Assembly (NCBI GenBank): GCA_900470445.1
Contig: UCAU01000014.1
Location: 1 to 64,000 of the forward strand
Length of the DNA: 64,000 bases
Origin: Hyphomicrobiales bacterium
GTDB lineage: Bacteria; Pseudomonadota; Alphaproteobacteria; Rhizobiales; Devosiaceae
Direction: 5' to 3'
Below, piece after piece: positions 35,969 to 45,462 of the stretch. The position numbers were made by a program, and so were the translations under genes. Under the pieces are notes generated by a model. The model worked only from the letters and a program-made list of their open reading frames with translations, was not told where the DNA came from and made no database searches. How positions within the stretch are numbered: the stretch's first letter is position 1; the number at the start of each line of letters is the position of its first letter.

Positions 35969-36145
35969 ATGCAACGAAGCGATCAATCACCGCCGGGCAA
36001 GCCAGCCAATGCAGTGCCGCAAGGCACCAGAACCGTCACCACCGCTGAACTGTTCGGCGGCGGGGACGAAATCGTGCTGCTGCATAACGGGGTGCCGTAC
36101 CGGTTGCGCATCACCCGCCAGGACAAGCTCATTCTGACCAAATAG
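35969..36145 (+). CDS. hemP: Hemin uptake protein HemP
   Basis: A 58-residue protein starting MQRSDQSPPG and ending VPYRLRITRQDKLILTK. The RLRITRQxKLILTK ending is the hallmark of HemP, a small protein placed before hmuSTUV in many proteobacteria and needed for normal heme use, in some species by activating the receptor gene. It sits 8 bases before hmuS. It is easily missed because it is so short. Confidence 0.88.
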   Translation: MQRSDQSPPGKPANAVPQGTRTVTTAELFGGGDEIVLLHNGVPYRLRITRQDKLILTK

Positions 36146-36153
36146 GCCAAGCC

Positions 36154-37209
36154 ATGACCGAGAAAACTGCCAAGACTCCTGCCCAGATCCGCGAATTGCG
36201 GGCGCGCCACCCCGAAATGCGGGAGCGTGATTTCGCCCGTATCCACGGTATTTCCGAGGGCGAGCTGGTTGCCGCCGAAGTGGGCCGCAGTGCCGTGCGG
36301 CTGCAGGTCGATCTCGATCCGCTGCTCAATGGCCTCAGGGCCTGTGGCGAGGTGATGGCGCTGACCCGCAATGAGAGCGCGGTGCATGAAAAGATCGGGC
36401 CTTACGAAAAGGTGGTGATCGGCCCGCGCGCTTCGATGGTGCTGGGCGAGCAGATCGATTTGCGCATTTTCCCGTCGCGCTGGGCCTTTGGCTTTGCGGT
36501 CGAAAAGGCGGGCGAGGAGGGCGCGGTGCGTCGTTCGCTGCAGTTCTTCGACCAGCAGGGTGTGGCCGTACATAAGGTGCATGCGCGGCCCTCGACCAAT
36601 TTCGAGGCCTGGGACCTGCTGATCGCCAATCTGCGTCATGCAGACCAGTCCGAAGGCATTATTGTGAGCGAGGCCGAGGCGCCGGAGCCGCTGGGCGAGG
36701 CCGCGGGTATTGCGGAACTGCGCGAGCGTTGGGCGGCGATGACCGACACGCACCAGTTCTTCGGCATGATCAAGGCACTCAATCTGCCGCGGCTCGATGC
36801 GCTCGAAATGGTGGGCGAGGACTATGCCTTCCAGCTCGATCATGCGGCTGTCGCCAAGCTGTTCGAGGAATCCGCGGCGAGTGAATTGCCGCTGATGGCC
36901 TTTGTTGGCAATCACGGCTGCATCCAGATTCATGCCGGGCCGGTCAAGACGATCAAGACCATGGGCCCCTGGCTCAATGTGATGGACGACACGTTCCACC
37001 TGCATTTGCGGCTCGACCAGATCGCCGCCGTATGGGCGGTGCGCAAGCCGACTGCCGATGGCCATGTGACGTCGGTGGAAGTCTATGACGCGCAGCGCGA
37101 GCTGATCATCCAGTTCTTCGGCAAGCGTCAGGAAGGTTTTGACGAGCGGGCCGCCTGGCGGACGATTGTCGAATCGCTGCCGCTGTTTGCCCAAACCCAC
37201 GCTGCGTGA
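36154..37209 (+). CDS. hmuS: Hemin-degrading factor HmuS
   Basis: A 351-residue cytoplasmic HemS/ChuS-type protein with two related halves. It begins with RELRARHPEMRERDFARIHG and repeats this layout in the second half (IAELRERWAAMTDTHQFFGM). GNHGCIQIHAGPV is a conserved block of the family. It binds incoming heme and passes it on or opens the ring to free iron. Its stop overlaps a possible GTG start of hmuT. Confidence 0.93.
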   Translation: MTEKTAKTPAQIRELRARHPEMRERDFARIHGISEGELVAAEVGRSAVRLQVDLDPLLNGLRACGEVMALTRNESAVHEKIGPYEKVVIGPRASMVLGEQIDLRIFPSRWAFGFAVEKAGEEGAVRRSLQFFDQQGVAVHKVHARPSTNFEAWDLLIANLRHADQSEGIIVSEAEAPEPLGEAAGIAELRERWAAMTDTHQFFGMIKALNLPRLDALEMVGEDYAFQLDHAAVAKLFEESAASELPLMAFVGNHGCIQIHAGPVKTIKTMGPWLNVMDDTFHLHLRLDQIAAVWAVRKPTADGHVTSVEVYDAQRELIIQFFGKRQEGFDERAAWRTIVESLPLFAQTHAA

Positions 37210-37217
37210 GATCAGTC

Positions 37218-38087
37218 ATGACTTTGTCTTTCAAGCGTTTCCTGGCTGCTGGCGCGATTGTCGCGCTGGCCTCGCTGCCGACCAATGCGCAGGAGCTGCA
37301 TCCCTTTGCCGATAGTTCGCGGCTGGTGTCGATCGGCGGTTCGCTGACCGAAATCATCTATGCGCTGGGCGAGGAAGGTAAACTGATCGCCCGCGACCAG
37401 ACCGCGACCTATCCCGAAGCGGCGGCGGCGCTGCCCGACGTAGGCTATATGCGCCAATTGGCGCCGGAAGGCGTGCTCTCGGTCAGCCCCAGCGCCTTGC
37501 TGGTGATCGAGGGTAGCGGCCCACCGGAGGCGCTCGAAGTGCTGTCTCATGCCGGGGTGGAATACCAGACCGTGCCGGAAAGCTTCAGCCACGACGGTAT
37601 CCTGGTGAAAGTGCGGGCCGTGGGTCAGGCGCTGGGTGTGCCGGACAAGGCCGAGGCTTTGGCCAGCGAACTCGATACGGCGCTCAAGGCCGTCGAGCAG
37701 CGCACCGCTGATATCACCACCCGCAAGCGGGTGCTGTTCGTGCTGTCGGCCGAGGGCGGCAAGATCCAGGCTTCGGGCACCGGCACGGCGGCCGATGGCA
37801 TTATCGCACTGGCCGGCGCGGTCAATGCGATCGACGAATATTCCGGCTACAAGGCGCTGACCGAGGAAGCCATTATCGAGGCCGCGCCCGATGTGATCCT
37901 GATGATGGATCGCGGTGGGGACCATAGCGCCAGCAATGCCGATCTGATCGGCAATCCGGCGATCGCGCTGACCGAGGCGGGGCGCAATCACGCCATTATC
38001 CGGCTCGACGGCGCCTATCTGCTCGGCTTCGGTCCGCGCACGGCCGAAGCGGTTTCCGACCTCGTCGACGCGCTGTACGGCGAGTAG
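37218..38087 (+). CDS. hmuT: Hemin ABC transporter, periplasmic binding protein HmuT
   Basis: A 289-residue class III periplasmic binding protein. A signal peptide ends near LPTNA/QE. The mature part starts with SRLVSIGGSLTEIIYALGEEGKL, which is typical of heme-binding HmuT. The ATG at 37218 is taken as start; a GTG at 37206 overlapping the hmuS stop would add four residues. It delivers heme to the HmuU/HmuV importer encoded downstream. Confidence 0.92.
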   Translation: MTLSFKRFLAAGAIVALASLPTNAQELHPFADSSRLVSIGGSLTEIIYALGEEGKLIARDQTATYPEAAAALPDVGYMRQLAPEGVLSVSPSALLVIEGSGPPEALEVLSHAGVEYQTVPESFSHDGILVKVRAVGQALGVPDKAEALASELDTALKAVEQRTADITTRKRVLFVLSAEGGKIQASGTGTAADGIIALAGAVNAIDEYSGYKALTEEAIIEAAPDVILMMDRGGDHSASNADLIGNPAIALTEAGRNHAIIRLDGAYLLGFGPRTAEAVSDLVDALYGE

Positions 38088-38092
38088 GCGGG

Positions 38093-39187
38093 ATGAGCCA
38101 GGTCATGTCCATCCATGGTGCCATTGCCGAGCGTGCCGAGGGCGACCGCAGCGGGCTAGGCCGCATGGTGGTGATCGCTTTGGCGCTGCTGCTGGTGGTG
38201 ACTATGGCTATTTCGATGACCACGGGGGCGTCCGGCGCCTCGGCCTCTACTATTATCGGGGGCTGGTTTGGGCTGGTTCCCGAAAGCGAAGTGCAGGCGG
38301 TGCGTGACTATGCGGTGATCTACAATATCCGCCTGCCGCGCATGATCTTGGGCGTGCTGATCGGGGCGGCTCTGGCGGTGTCGGGGCTATTGATGCAGGG
38401 CCTGTTCCGCAATCCGCTGGCCGATCCCGGGCTGGTGGGCGTGTCGGCCGGGGCGGGGCTGGGCGCGGTGGGCATCATCGTTTTGGGCACGACGATGCTG
38501 GCGCCGCTGACCGCATTGCTGGGGATTTATGCGCTGCAGATCGCTTCGTTCATCGGCGGGCTCATCACCACCTTCATTCTCTATCGCGTGGCGACGCGCA
38601 GCGGGCAGACGGCGATTGCCACCATGCTGCTGGCCGGCATTGCGCTGGGGGCACTGGCCGGGGCAGTCACGGGTGTGTTGGTCTATGTGGCCAATGACGC
38701 ACAATTGCGGGACCTGACCTTCTGGGGCATGGGCTCGCTGTCGGGCGCCAACTGGACCAAGATCATGGCGTCCGGCCCGATCATCGTCGTGGCGCTGGCC
38801 GTGGCGGCGTTTCTGGGCAAGGGGCTCAATGCGCTGACCTTGGGCGAGGCGACCGCGGGGCATCTGGGCGTGCGTGTGCAGGGCTTCAAGCGCGTGGTTA
38901 TTGTCGCGGTGGCGGCGGCGACCGGTGCTTCGGTGGCGGTCAGCGGCGGCATTGGATTTGTCGGCATTGTCGTGCCGCATCTGTTGCGGCTGGTGATCGG
39001 ACCTGACCATCGCTATCTGCTGCCGGCTTCGGCGCTATTGGGCGCCTCGTTCCTGCTGATGGCCGATGCCGTCAGCCGGCTGATCGTGGCGCCGGCGGAA
39101 CTGCCGATCGGCATCGTGACCGCCGCGGTGGGTGGGCCGTTCTTCCTCTGGATATTGCTGCGCAAACGCGCCGTCTTTGCCTGGTGA
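38093..39187 (+). CDS. hmuU: Hemin ABC transporter permease HmuU
   Basis: A 364-residue FecCD-type permease with about ten membrane segments. Family blocks include YNIRLPRMILGVLIGAALAVSG, QGLFRNPLADPGLVGVSAGA and ISGGIGFVGIVVPHLLR-like text near the C-terminus (AVSGGIGFVGIVVPH). It forms the inner-membrane heme channel. It lies 5 bases after hmuT and 4 before hmuV. Confidence 0.93.
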   Translation: MSQVMSIHGAIAERAEGDRSGLGRMVVIALALLLVVTMAISMTTGASGASASTIIGGWFGLVPESEVQAVRDYAVIYNIRLPRMILGVLIGAALAVSGLLMQGLFRNPLADPGLVGVSAGAGLGAVGIIVLGTTMLAPLTALLGIYALQIASFIGGLITTFILYRVATRSGQTAIATMLLAGIALGALAGAVTGVLVYVANDAQLRDLTFWGMGSLSGANWTKIMASGPIIVVALAVAAFLGKGLNALTLGEATAGHLGVRVQGFKRVVIVAVAAATGASVAVSGGIGFVGIVVPHLLRLVIGPDHRYLLPASALLGASFLLMADAVSRLIVAPAELPIGIVTAAVGGPFFLWILLRKRAVFAW

Positions 39188-39191
39188 CGCC

Positions 39192-40016
39192 ATGATCCAT
39201 GTCGACAATATCGCGGTTGAAATCGGCCAGCGGCGCATTCTCGATGGCGTCAGTTTTTCTGCCTATCCGGGGCAGGTGACTGCCATTATCGGCCCCAATG
39301 GCTCGGGCAAATCCACGCTGATGAAGGCGCTGTGCCGGGACTATGCGTTCAGCGGGGCGATCAGCATCAATGGCCGCGATGTGGCCAGCATGGATCTGGG
39401 TACCGCCGCCACTTTGCGGGCCGTGCTGCCGCAATCGAGCACATTGCCATTCCCCTTCACGGTGCGTGAAGTGGTGGCTTTGGGGCTTACTGCCGGCCGG
39501 CCGGGCGTGTCGCTCGCGGCGCTGCGGCGGTTGCCGGACGAGGCGCTGGCGCGGGTTGATCTCAGCGGTTTCGGTGGACGGTTCTATGGCGAATTGTCGG
39601 GCGGGGAGCAGCAGCGCGTGCAATTGGCGCGCGTCATCTGCCAGGTGTGGGAACCGGTGCTCGATGGGGTGCCGCGGTTCCTGTTTCTCGATGAGCCGGT
39701 CTCGAGCCTGGATATCAAGCATCAGTTGATGATCATGGATGTGGCGCGCCAGTTCGCGGCGGCGGGAGGGGGCGTCATCGCCATCCTGCATGATCTGAAT
39801 CTGGCGGCCATGTATGCCGACCAGATTGTGGCAATCCGCAATGGCGCGGTGGCCGGCGCCGGCACGCCCGCCGAAGTTCTGACCGATGGCCTGATCGCCG
39901 AGGTTTTCGATTGTCCGATGCGGGTGGGCGCTGTTCCCACCGGCAATATTCCCTTCGTCTTGCCGCAGTCGGCGCAGCGTTCCGTCGCCGCGGCACCACA
40001 AAGCAAGGTTGCCTGA
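39192..40016 (+). CDS. hmuV: Hemin ABC transporter ATP-binding protein HmuV
   Basis: A 274-residue ATPase with Walker A GPNGSGKS, signature LSGGEQQRVQLARV and Walker B FLFLDEPVSSLD. The start at 39192 follows the hmuU stop by 4 bases; an earlier in-frame start at 39132 would only read hmuU sequence in another frame. It powers heme import through HmuU. The following gene starts inside its stop codon. Confidence 0.93.
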   Translation: MIHVDNIAVEIGQRRILDGVSFSAYPGQVTAIIGPNGSGKSTLMKALCRDYAFSGAISINGRDVASMDLGTAATLRAVLPQSSTLPFPFTVREVVALGLTAGRPGVSLAALRRLPDEALARVDLSGFGGRFYGELSGGEQQRVQLARVICQVWEPVLDGVPRFLFLDEPVSSLDIKHQLMIMDVARQFAAAGGGVIAILHDLNLAAMYADQIVAIRNGAVAGAGTPAEVLTDGLIAEVFDCPMRVGAVPTGNIPFVLPQSAQRSVAAAPQSKVA

Positions 40017-40450
40017 TGTCTAGATTTTTGTCCGCCCTCCTGTTCGGCGCTTTTGCCCTGTCCGCCCCCGTGCTGGCGCAAGAGGCGGCGCCCGCCGCCG
40101 CGCCATCCCTGGCAGTTGAACTCAACGCCCTGCAGCCCGCCGACACCGGTTGCCGGGTGACGTTCCTCGCCACCAATAATCTGGGTGGCCAGCTCGATCA
40201 GGCTGCAGTGGAAGTGGCGTTCTTCACCAGCGATGGCGCTATCGACCGCATCGTGACGCTTGATTTTAAGGCGCTGGCCGAGGGCAAGACCAAGGTGCTG
40301 CAGTTCGAACTCAAGAACCTCAGCTGCGAGGGCATCGGGCGCCTGCTGATCAACGATATCACCGCCTGCGAAGGCACGGGCATTGCGGCGACGGCGTGCC
40401 TTGATGGGCTCGTCACCACGACGCGGCCCGACATTGCCTTTGGCGTTTGA
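40016..40450 (+). CDS. Secreted protein of unknown function in the heme/Ton operon
   Basis: A 144-residue protein with a clear signal peptide (LSALLFGAFALSAPVLAQ). The mature part has four cysteines (TGCRVTF, NLSCEGIG, ITACEGTG, TACLDG), suggesting disulfides in the periplasm, and a beta-rich pattern. I do not recognise a named domain. It starts inside the hmuV stop (TGATG) and lies 11 bases before exbB, so it is made with the heme importer and Ton motor. A periplasmic helper in heme transfer or Ton assembly is a guess. Confidence 0.7.
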   Translation: MSRFLSALLFGAFALSAPVLAQEAAPAAAPSLAVELNALQPADTGCRVTFLATNNLGGQLDQAAVEVAFFTSDGAIDRIVTLDFKALAEGKTKVLQFELKNLSCEGIGRLLINDITACEGTGIAATACLDGLVTTTRPDIAFGV

Positions 40451-40461
40451 GGACGGGGCCG

Positions 40462-41156
<695 letters not shown>

Positions 41157-41157
<1 letters not shown>

Positions 41158-41591
41158 TGGGCATGGCGCTGGGTAATAACAAAGGCAAGCGCGGCCGGGG
41201 CAGGGCCCCGATCAGCGAGATCAACATCACCCCCATGGTGGATGTGATGCTGGTGCTGCTGATCGTCTTCATGGTCGCGGCGCCGCTGATGACCATGGGC
41301 GTGCCGATCGACCTGCCCGAGACGCGGGCGCAGGCCATGCCGCTGCAGACCAAGCCGATCACCGTGACGGTGGAGCCCAGCGGTGCACTGTCCATCGAGG
41401 GCGAGCCGGTGACGCTGGACACGCTGGTGACAAGCGTTGCGGCGCTGGCTGTCGAGGGCACCGACGAGCGGCTTTATGTGCGCGGCGATACCACGGCGGC
41501 CTATGGCGCCATCATGGAAGTGATGGGCGAATTGTCGGGCGCCGGCTATAGCCGCATCGGCCTTGTCACCGTGCCGGCGCGGACCCCCTGA
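41157..41591 (+). CDS. exbD: Ton system protein ExbD
   Basis: A 144-residue ExbD/TolR family protein. It has a single membrane segment VDVMLVLLIVFMVAAPLM with the conserved aspartate that carries protons, preceded by ISEINITPM, and a periplasmic domain with LPETRAQAM. It partners ExbB in the energising complex. Its stop lies directly before the tonB ATG. Confidence 0.93.
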
Positions 41592-41592
41592 C

Positions 41593-42558
41593 ATGCGTTA
41601 TGCCCTGCCAGGTTCGCTCTTGGTGCATGCCGGCATTTTCGGCATGGCTTTTATCGGCTTTGCCTGGCCGCAGCCCGAGGATGCGCCGCCGCCGGGGGCC
41701 GTGACGGTGGACATTATTTCGGTCACCTCGGTTTCGAGCAATGAAACCTCCACTGTCGAGGATGGCAGTGCGGAAAATCTGATCTCGGCGGGTGGCGAAA
41801 TCGCCGTAACGACGCCGAGTGAAACGCTTGAGCCGGTCGAGCCCGAAACGCAGGTCGCCGAAGTGCCGGTCGAGCAGGCGGTGCCGCCCGAAACGGTCGA
41901 GCCGCTGGAGCAGGACGAGGCGCCACCGCTTGAGACCGCCATGGCCGAACCTGTCGAGCCGGTTGCCGAGACGATCGACATGGCTGTGCTGGCGACGCCG
42001 GTCACCAGCCCTGAACCCGTCGAGACGGTTGCGCCAGTGGCGACCGAAGCACTCGAGCCGGTCGAGGAGAGCGAGTTGAACGCTGCTCCCGTGCCACGGA
42101 CGCTGAGTTTCGAGCGGCCCAGTGCGCCCACGCAGCGGCCGCGGCCACAGCAACAGCCGACGCAACAGGCCTCGCGCGAAGCCCCGCGGCCACCGCCGCC
42201 GGCCGGCAATAGCGGGCAGAGCAATGCCGACAGCGCCGCGGCTCGGGCTACGGCCGGCCAGCAGAGTCAGGGGAGTGGCGGCGTCGCTGAAGCGGCATCG
42301 TGGCAGCGTCAGGTGCAGCGGCGCCTCAACAATGCCAAACGCTATCCGCGGTCGGCCGGCGGGGCGACGGGAACGGCCCTGGTGCGGTTCACCATCTCGG
42401 CCGGCGGTGGGCTGGCTGGCGTGAGTCTGGTGCAGTCATCCGGCAATCCGGCGCTCGATCAGGCCGCTATCGACGCGGTCAATCGCGCTGCGCCCTTCCC
42501 GCCGGTGCCGACCGGCACCAGCAAGTCCATGGCTGTGCCGGTGGATTTCACGCGGTAG
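41593..42558 (+). CDS. tonB: Energy transducer TonB
   Basis: A 321-residue protein. A short N-terminal membrane anchor (LLVHAGIFGMAFIGFAW) is followed by a long spacer rich in Pro, Glu and Val (about 80-190), a Gln/Pro/Asn linker, and a C-terminal TonB domain from about 240 (QRRLNNAKRYPRSAGGATGT, LVQSSGNPALDQAAIDAV). It spans the periplasm and opens TonB-dependent receptors such as that at 33698. The ATG at 41593 begins just before the membrane anchor. Confidence 0.92.
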   Translation: MRYALPGSLLVHAGIFGMAFIGFAWPQPEDAPPPGAVTVDIISVTSVSSNETSTVEDGSAENLISAGGEIAVTTPSETLEPVEPETQVAEVPVEQAVPPETVEPLEQDEAPPLETAMAEPVEPVAETIDMAVLATPVTSPEPVETVAPVATEALEPVEESELNAAPVPRTLSFERPSAPTQRPRPQQQPTQQASREAPRPPPPAGNSGQSNADSAAARATAGQQSQGSGGVAEAASWQRQVQRRLNNAKRYPRSAGGATGTALVRFTISAGGGLAGVSLVQSSGNPALDQAAIDAVNRAAPFPPVPTGTSKSMAVPVDFTR

Positions 42559-42593
42559 GGGCCCCCCCCGGCATCGAGCTTTAGGCGCTCCCT

Positions 42594-42719
42594 AGCCCTC
42601 CCCACAAGGGGGAGGGTGACATCGAGTGTCTGGTCCCATCCAGCCACACCCATTGGCCGTATGGGGCACCATCCCGCCAAGTTCACCGGGGTCACCCTCC
42701 CCTTGATGGGGAGGGGTGG
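42594..42719. repeat. Pair of family 2 repeats in inverted order
   Basis: CCCTCCCCACAAGGGGGAGGG near 42597-42617 and CACCCTCCCCTTGATGGGGAGGGG near 42693-42716 are each partly self-complementary and complementary to each other. They fill much of the gap between tonB and the polyketide synthase gene (42559-42843), in which I see no other feature. Confidence 0.55.
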
Positions 42720-42843
42720 GGGAGAGCCACGATCCGCAGGTTCTTTCCATGAGGAACAAAAACCGCAAGCCCCCCAGCGTTGCCGGCTAAGTGATGGATC
42801 GTTTGGGCATTTGTGCAATTACTGGGCGCTTACGCGTTGTTTG

Positions 42844-43917
42844 ATGGCGCGAAAGGACAAGCCCTTGTCTGCATTTGCCCAATTGATCTCCACCGCCACT
42901 GCCGTGCCGCCCAATATCCTGCTGCAACGTGATGTCGCGACGGCGGCGGGGGAGATTTTCGGGCCGCGCTTTCGTGAATTCGATCGCATGGCCAAAGTGT
43001 TCGAAACCGCCGGGATCACCAAGCGCCATTCGGTGCGGCCCATCGACTGGTTTTTCGAGACCCGCGGCTGGCCCGAACGCACGGCGGTCTATCTCGAAGC
43101 CGCCTGCGCGCTGTTCATCGAAGCGGCGTCGAAAGCGCTTGAGGAGGCCGGGCTCACCGGCGCCGATATCGATAGCGTGGTCACTGTCTCTTCCACGGGC
43201 ATTGCCACGCCCTCGCTCGAAGCGCGGGTAGCCGGCCGCATGGGCTTTCGCAGCGATATCGAGCGCGTGCCGGTCTTCGGGCTGGGCTGCGCCGGGGGCG
43301 TGTCCGGCTTTGCCATCGGTTCGCGCCTCGCCGTGGCGCGGCCAGGCACCAATGTGCTGGTGGTCGCGGTTGAGCTGTGCACTCTCGCCTTCCGGCTCGA
43401 TGAATTGAGCAAGGCCAATATCGTGGCAACCGCGCTATTCGGCGACGGCGCCGCTGCCTGCGTGTTGCGGGCGGGGGAGGGTGGGCTGGCCGATGTCGAG
43501 GCAGCCGGGCAGCACACCTGGCCCGATACGCTCAACATTATGGGCTGGAGTGTCGACCCGCAGGGTTTTGGCGTTATTTTTGACCGTACCATTCCCCCTT
43601 TTGCCGAAGCCGAAATGGGCCCAGCCGTCAGCGCCATTCTGGCGCGAGCGGGGCTCACAGTGGACGATATCGACCGGTTCGTCTGCCATCCCGGCGGCAT
43701 CAAAGTGGTTGAAGCGCTCGAACATGCGCTGCGCCTTGAGCAAGGCTCGCTCGATGTGGAGCGGCAGGTTTTGGCCGACTACGGTAATATGTCCGCGCCC
43801 ACCGTGCTTTTTGTGCTCGACGCCGTGCGGCGGCGTGGCCTGCCCAAGCGGTCCCTGCTGACGGCGATGGGGCCGGGCTTTTCGGCCTCTTGCCTCTCGC
43901 TCAAGGCCGCCGCGTGA
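42844..43917 (+). CDS. Type III polyketide synthase
   Basis: A 357-residue thiolase-fold enzyme of the chalcone/stilbene synthase family. The catalytic triad is visible as C149 (GLGCAGG), H282 (CHPGG) and N315 (GNMSAP). The H-to-N spacing of 33 equals that of chalcone synthase. It probably extends a fatty acyl starter with malonyl-CoA into an alkylpyrone or alkylresorcinol. The start has no good ribosome site; 42844 is the ATG closest to the family N-terminus. The methyltransferase gene overlaps its stop by GTGA. Confidence 0.9.
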   Translation: MARKDKPLSAFAQLISTATAVPPNILLQRDVATAAGEIFGPRFREFDRMAKVFETAGITKRHSVRPIDWFFETRGWPERTAVYLEAACALFIEAASKALEEAGLTGADIDSVVTVSSTGIATPSLEARVAGRMGFRSDIERVPVFGLGCAGGVSGFAIGSRLAVARPGTNVLVVAVELCTLAFRLDELSKANIVATALFGDGAAACVLRAGEGGLADVEAAGQHTWPDTLNIMGWSVDPQGFGVIFDRTIPPFAEAEMGPAVSAILARAGLTVDDIDRFVCHPGGIKVVEALEHALRLEQGSLDVERQVLADYGNMSAPTVLFVLDAVRRRGLPKRSLLTAMGPGFSASCLSLKAAA

Positions 43918-44402
43918 TCGGCTCGATACTGCTGCTGGGTTTCGTCACCGCCGAGCGGCTAGGCGAACTCGTGCTGGCGCGGTGTAATACTGCGCGCTTG
44001 TTGGCAGCGGGCGCGGTCGAACATGCGCGGGGCCATTATCCGCTGATCGTGTTGCTGCATGCGGTCTGGCTGATCGGGCTGTGGCTGCTGGCGTGGAACC
44101 TGCCGATCAATCTGGGGTGGCTGGTCGTCTTCATCGTCCTGCAAGGCCTGCGCCTTTGGGTACTCGCGACGCTCGGGCCCCGCTGGACCACGCGCATTAT
44201 CGTGCTGCCGCAGGCGGACCTCGTTGCGCGTGGGCCTTATCGCTTCGTCAAACATCCCAATTATCTGGTGGTCATCGGGGAAATTGCCGTGCTCCCGCTG
44301 GTGTTCGGGCTGGTCTGGTATGCGGGGTTGTTTTCCCTGCTCAATGCCGGAATTCTCTTCATTCGCATCACGGCCGAAAATAAGGCGCTGGCGGCCCGAT
44401 AG
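43914..44402 (+). CDS. Isoprenylcysteine carboxyl methyltransferase (ICMT) family protein
   Basis: A 162-residue membrane methyltransferase with about four hydrophobic segments. The family core is GPYRFVKHPNYLVVIGEI, whose RHPxY-type motif binds S-adenosylmethionine. A GTG at 43914 overlaps the polyketide synthase stop. ICMT-family proteins next to type III synthases (the bpsAB arrangement of Bacillus) methylate the pyrone product, so an O-methyl alkylpyrone is the likely outcome. Confidence 0.85.
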   Translation: MIGSILLLGFVTAERLGELVLARCNTARLLAAGAVEHARGHYPLIVLLHAVWLIGLWLLAWNLPINLGWLVVFIVLQGLRLWVLATLGPRWTTRIIVLPQADLVARGPYRFVKHPNYLVVIGEIAVLPLVFGLVWYAGLFSLLNAGILFIRITAENKALAAR

Positions 44403-44451
44403 GTGCCGGCAGGCAGCGTTTTGCGCATTACATTTCCGTGCGCGATTTTTC

Positions 44452-44470
44452 TTGTCGACAAACTAAATAC
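44452..44470 (+). promoter_or_regulatory. Hydroxyproline regulator site, copy 1
   Basis: TTGTCGACAAACTAAATAC starts with the perfect palindrome TTGTCGACAA, typical of GntR/FCD operators. Eighteen of its 19 bases recur in the same orientation relative to the gene at 48665-48683, before the GntR regulator. It ends 52 bases before the deaminase start. Confidence 0.7.
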
Positions 44471-44522
44471 AAAACTCTAAATCTGGCTATGGAGACGCTA
44501 TTGCGACAATGAGGAATTAGGC

Positions 44523-45437
44523 ATGCAAAAGAGTGATTTCCGCGGTGTATTGCCCGCGATCACGACCAAGATGACGGCGGACCAGCAGGTCGATCTCGAT
44601 GGCGTCAAAGCCGATGTGGTGTTTCAGATCGAGGGTGGCGTCGATGCCATCGTGGTCTGCGGCTCGCTGGGCGAAGCCTCGAGCCTGACGGTCGCGGAAA
44701 AGCTCGCCATCGCCAAGGCCGCCATTGAAGCGGCAGCGGGCCGTGTGCCGGTGCTGCTGACCATTGCCGAGGACTCGACCAGCGTCGGCGCGGCGCTTGC
44801 CGCTGAAGCCGAAAAGATCGGTGTCGAGGGGCTGATGGTACTGCCGGCCATGCGCTACCTGGCCGATGACCGCGAAGTGGTGTTCCACTATCGGGCGATC
44901 GCTGCGGCCTCGAACTTGCCGATTATCGTCTACAATAATCCCCTGGCGTACGGCATCAACATCACCGCCGAGATGCTCAAGGACATGGCCGACGAGCCCA
45001 AATTCGTCGCTATCAAGGAATCGACCGGCGACACGCGCCGCATCAACGAGACAATCAATGCATTGGGCGATCGCTACCAGTTGCTGACTGGCGTGGACGA
45101 CCTGGCGCTGGAAAGCCTGGTGCTGGGTTGCCATGGCTGGATTGCGGGCCTGGTCGTTGCCTTCCCCAAGGAGACCGTGGCCATCTACAGACTCGTGCAG
45201 CAGGACCGCATCAAGGAAGCCATGGAAATCTACCGCTGGTTCCTGCCGCTGCTGCATCTCGATATCGGCCCGAAATTCGTCCAGAACATCAAGCTATGCG
45301 AAGCGATTGTGCGTGGCACGTCCCCGGTCGTGCGCCAGCCGCGGTTGGAGCTGGTCGGGGATGAGGAAAAGGCTATTCGGGCCGTGGTCGAGCAGGGGCT
45401 GAAGACGCGGCCGGATTTGGCCAAGTACGGTTTCTAG
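44523..45437 (+). CDS. DHDPS-family aldolase/deaminase, probable pyrroline-4-hydroxy-2-carboxylate deaminase
   Basis: A 304-residue TIM-barrel protein of the dihydrodipicolinate synthase family. The Schiff-base lysine is K165 (FVAIKEST), the catalytic tyrosine Y137 (YNNP), and the carboxylate-binding loop is GSLGEASS. Next to a 4-hydroxyproline epimerase and a D-hydroxyproline-type oxidase it most likely converts pyrroline-4-hydroxy-2-carboxylate to alpha-ketoglutaric semialdehyde, releasing ammonia (the HypD/LhpC role). It stands alone on the plus strand, convergent with the epimerase gene. Confidence 0.85.
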   Translation: MQKSDFRGVLPAITTKMTADQQVDLDGVKADVVFQIEGGVDAIVVCGSLGEASSLTVAEKLAIAKAAIEAAAGRVPVLLTIAEDSTSVGAALAAEAEKIGVEGLMVLPAMRYLADDREVVFHYRAIAAASNLPIIVYNNPLAYGINITAEMLKDMADEPKFVAIKESTGDTRRINETINALGDRYQLLTGVDDLALESLVLGCHGWIAGLVVAFPKETVAIYRLVQQDRIKEAMEIYRWFLPLLHLDIGPKFVQNIKLCEAIVRGTSPVVRQPRLELVGDEEKAIRAVVEQGLKTRPDLAKYGF

Positions 45438-45462
45438 TCTCGGGCGTCTCTACACCCACAAT

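Noticed and set aside
42561-42571. The run of G and C after tonB (GGGGCCCCCCCCGG) as a terminator
   Set aside because: It can pair only over 4 bases without a proper loop and no T-run follows; it may also be a sequencing-sensitive homopolymer.
42616-42843. An N-terminal extension of the polyketide synthase from 42616
   Set aside because: It reads through the intergenic repeats and has no similarity to the synthase family; the family N-terminus begins near 42844.
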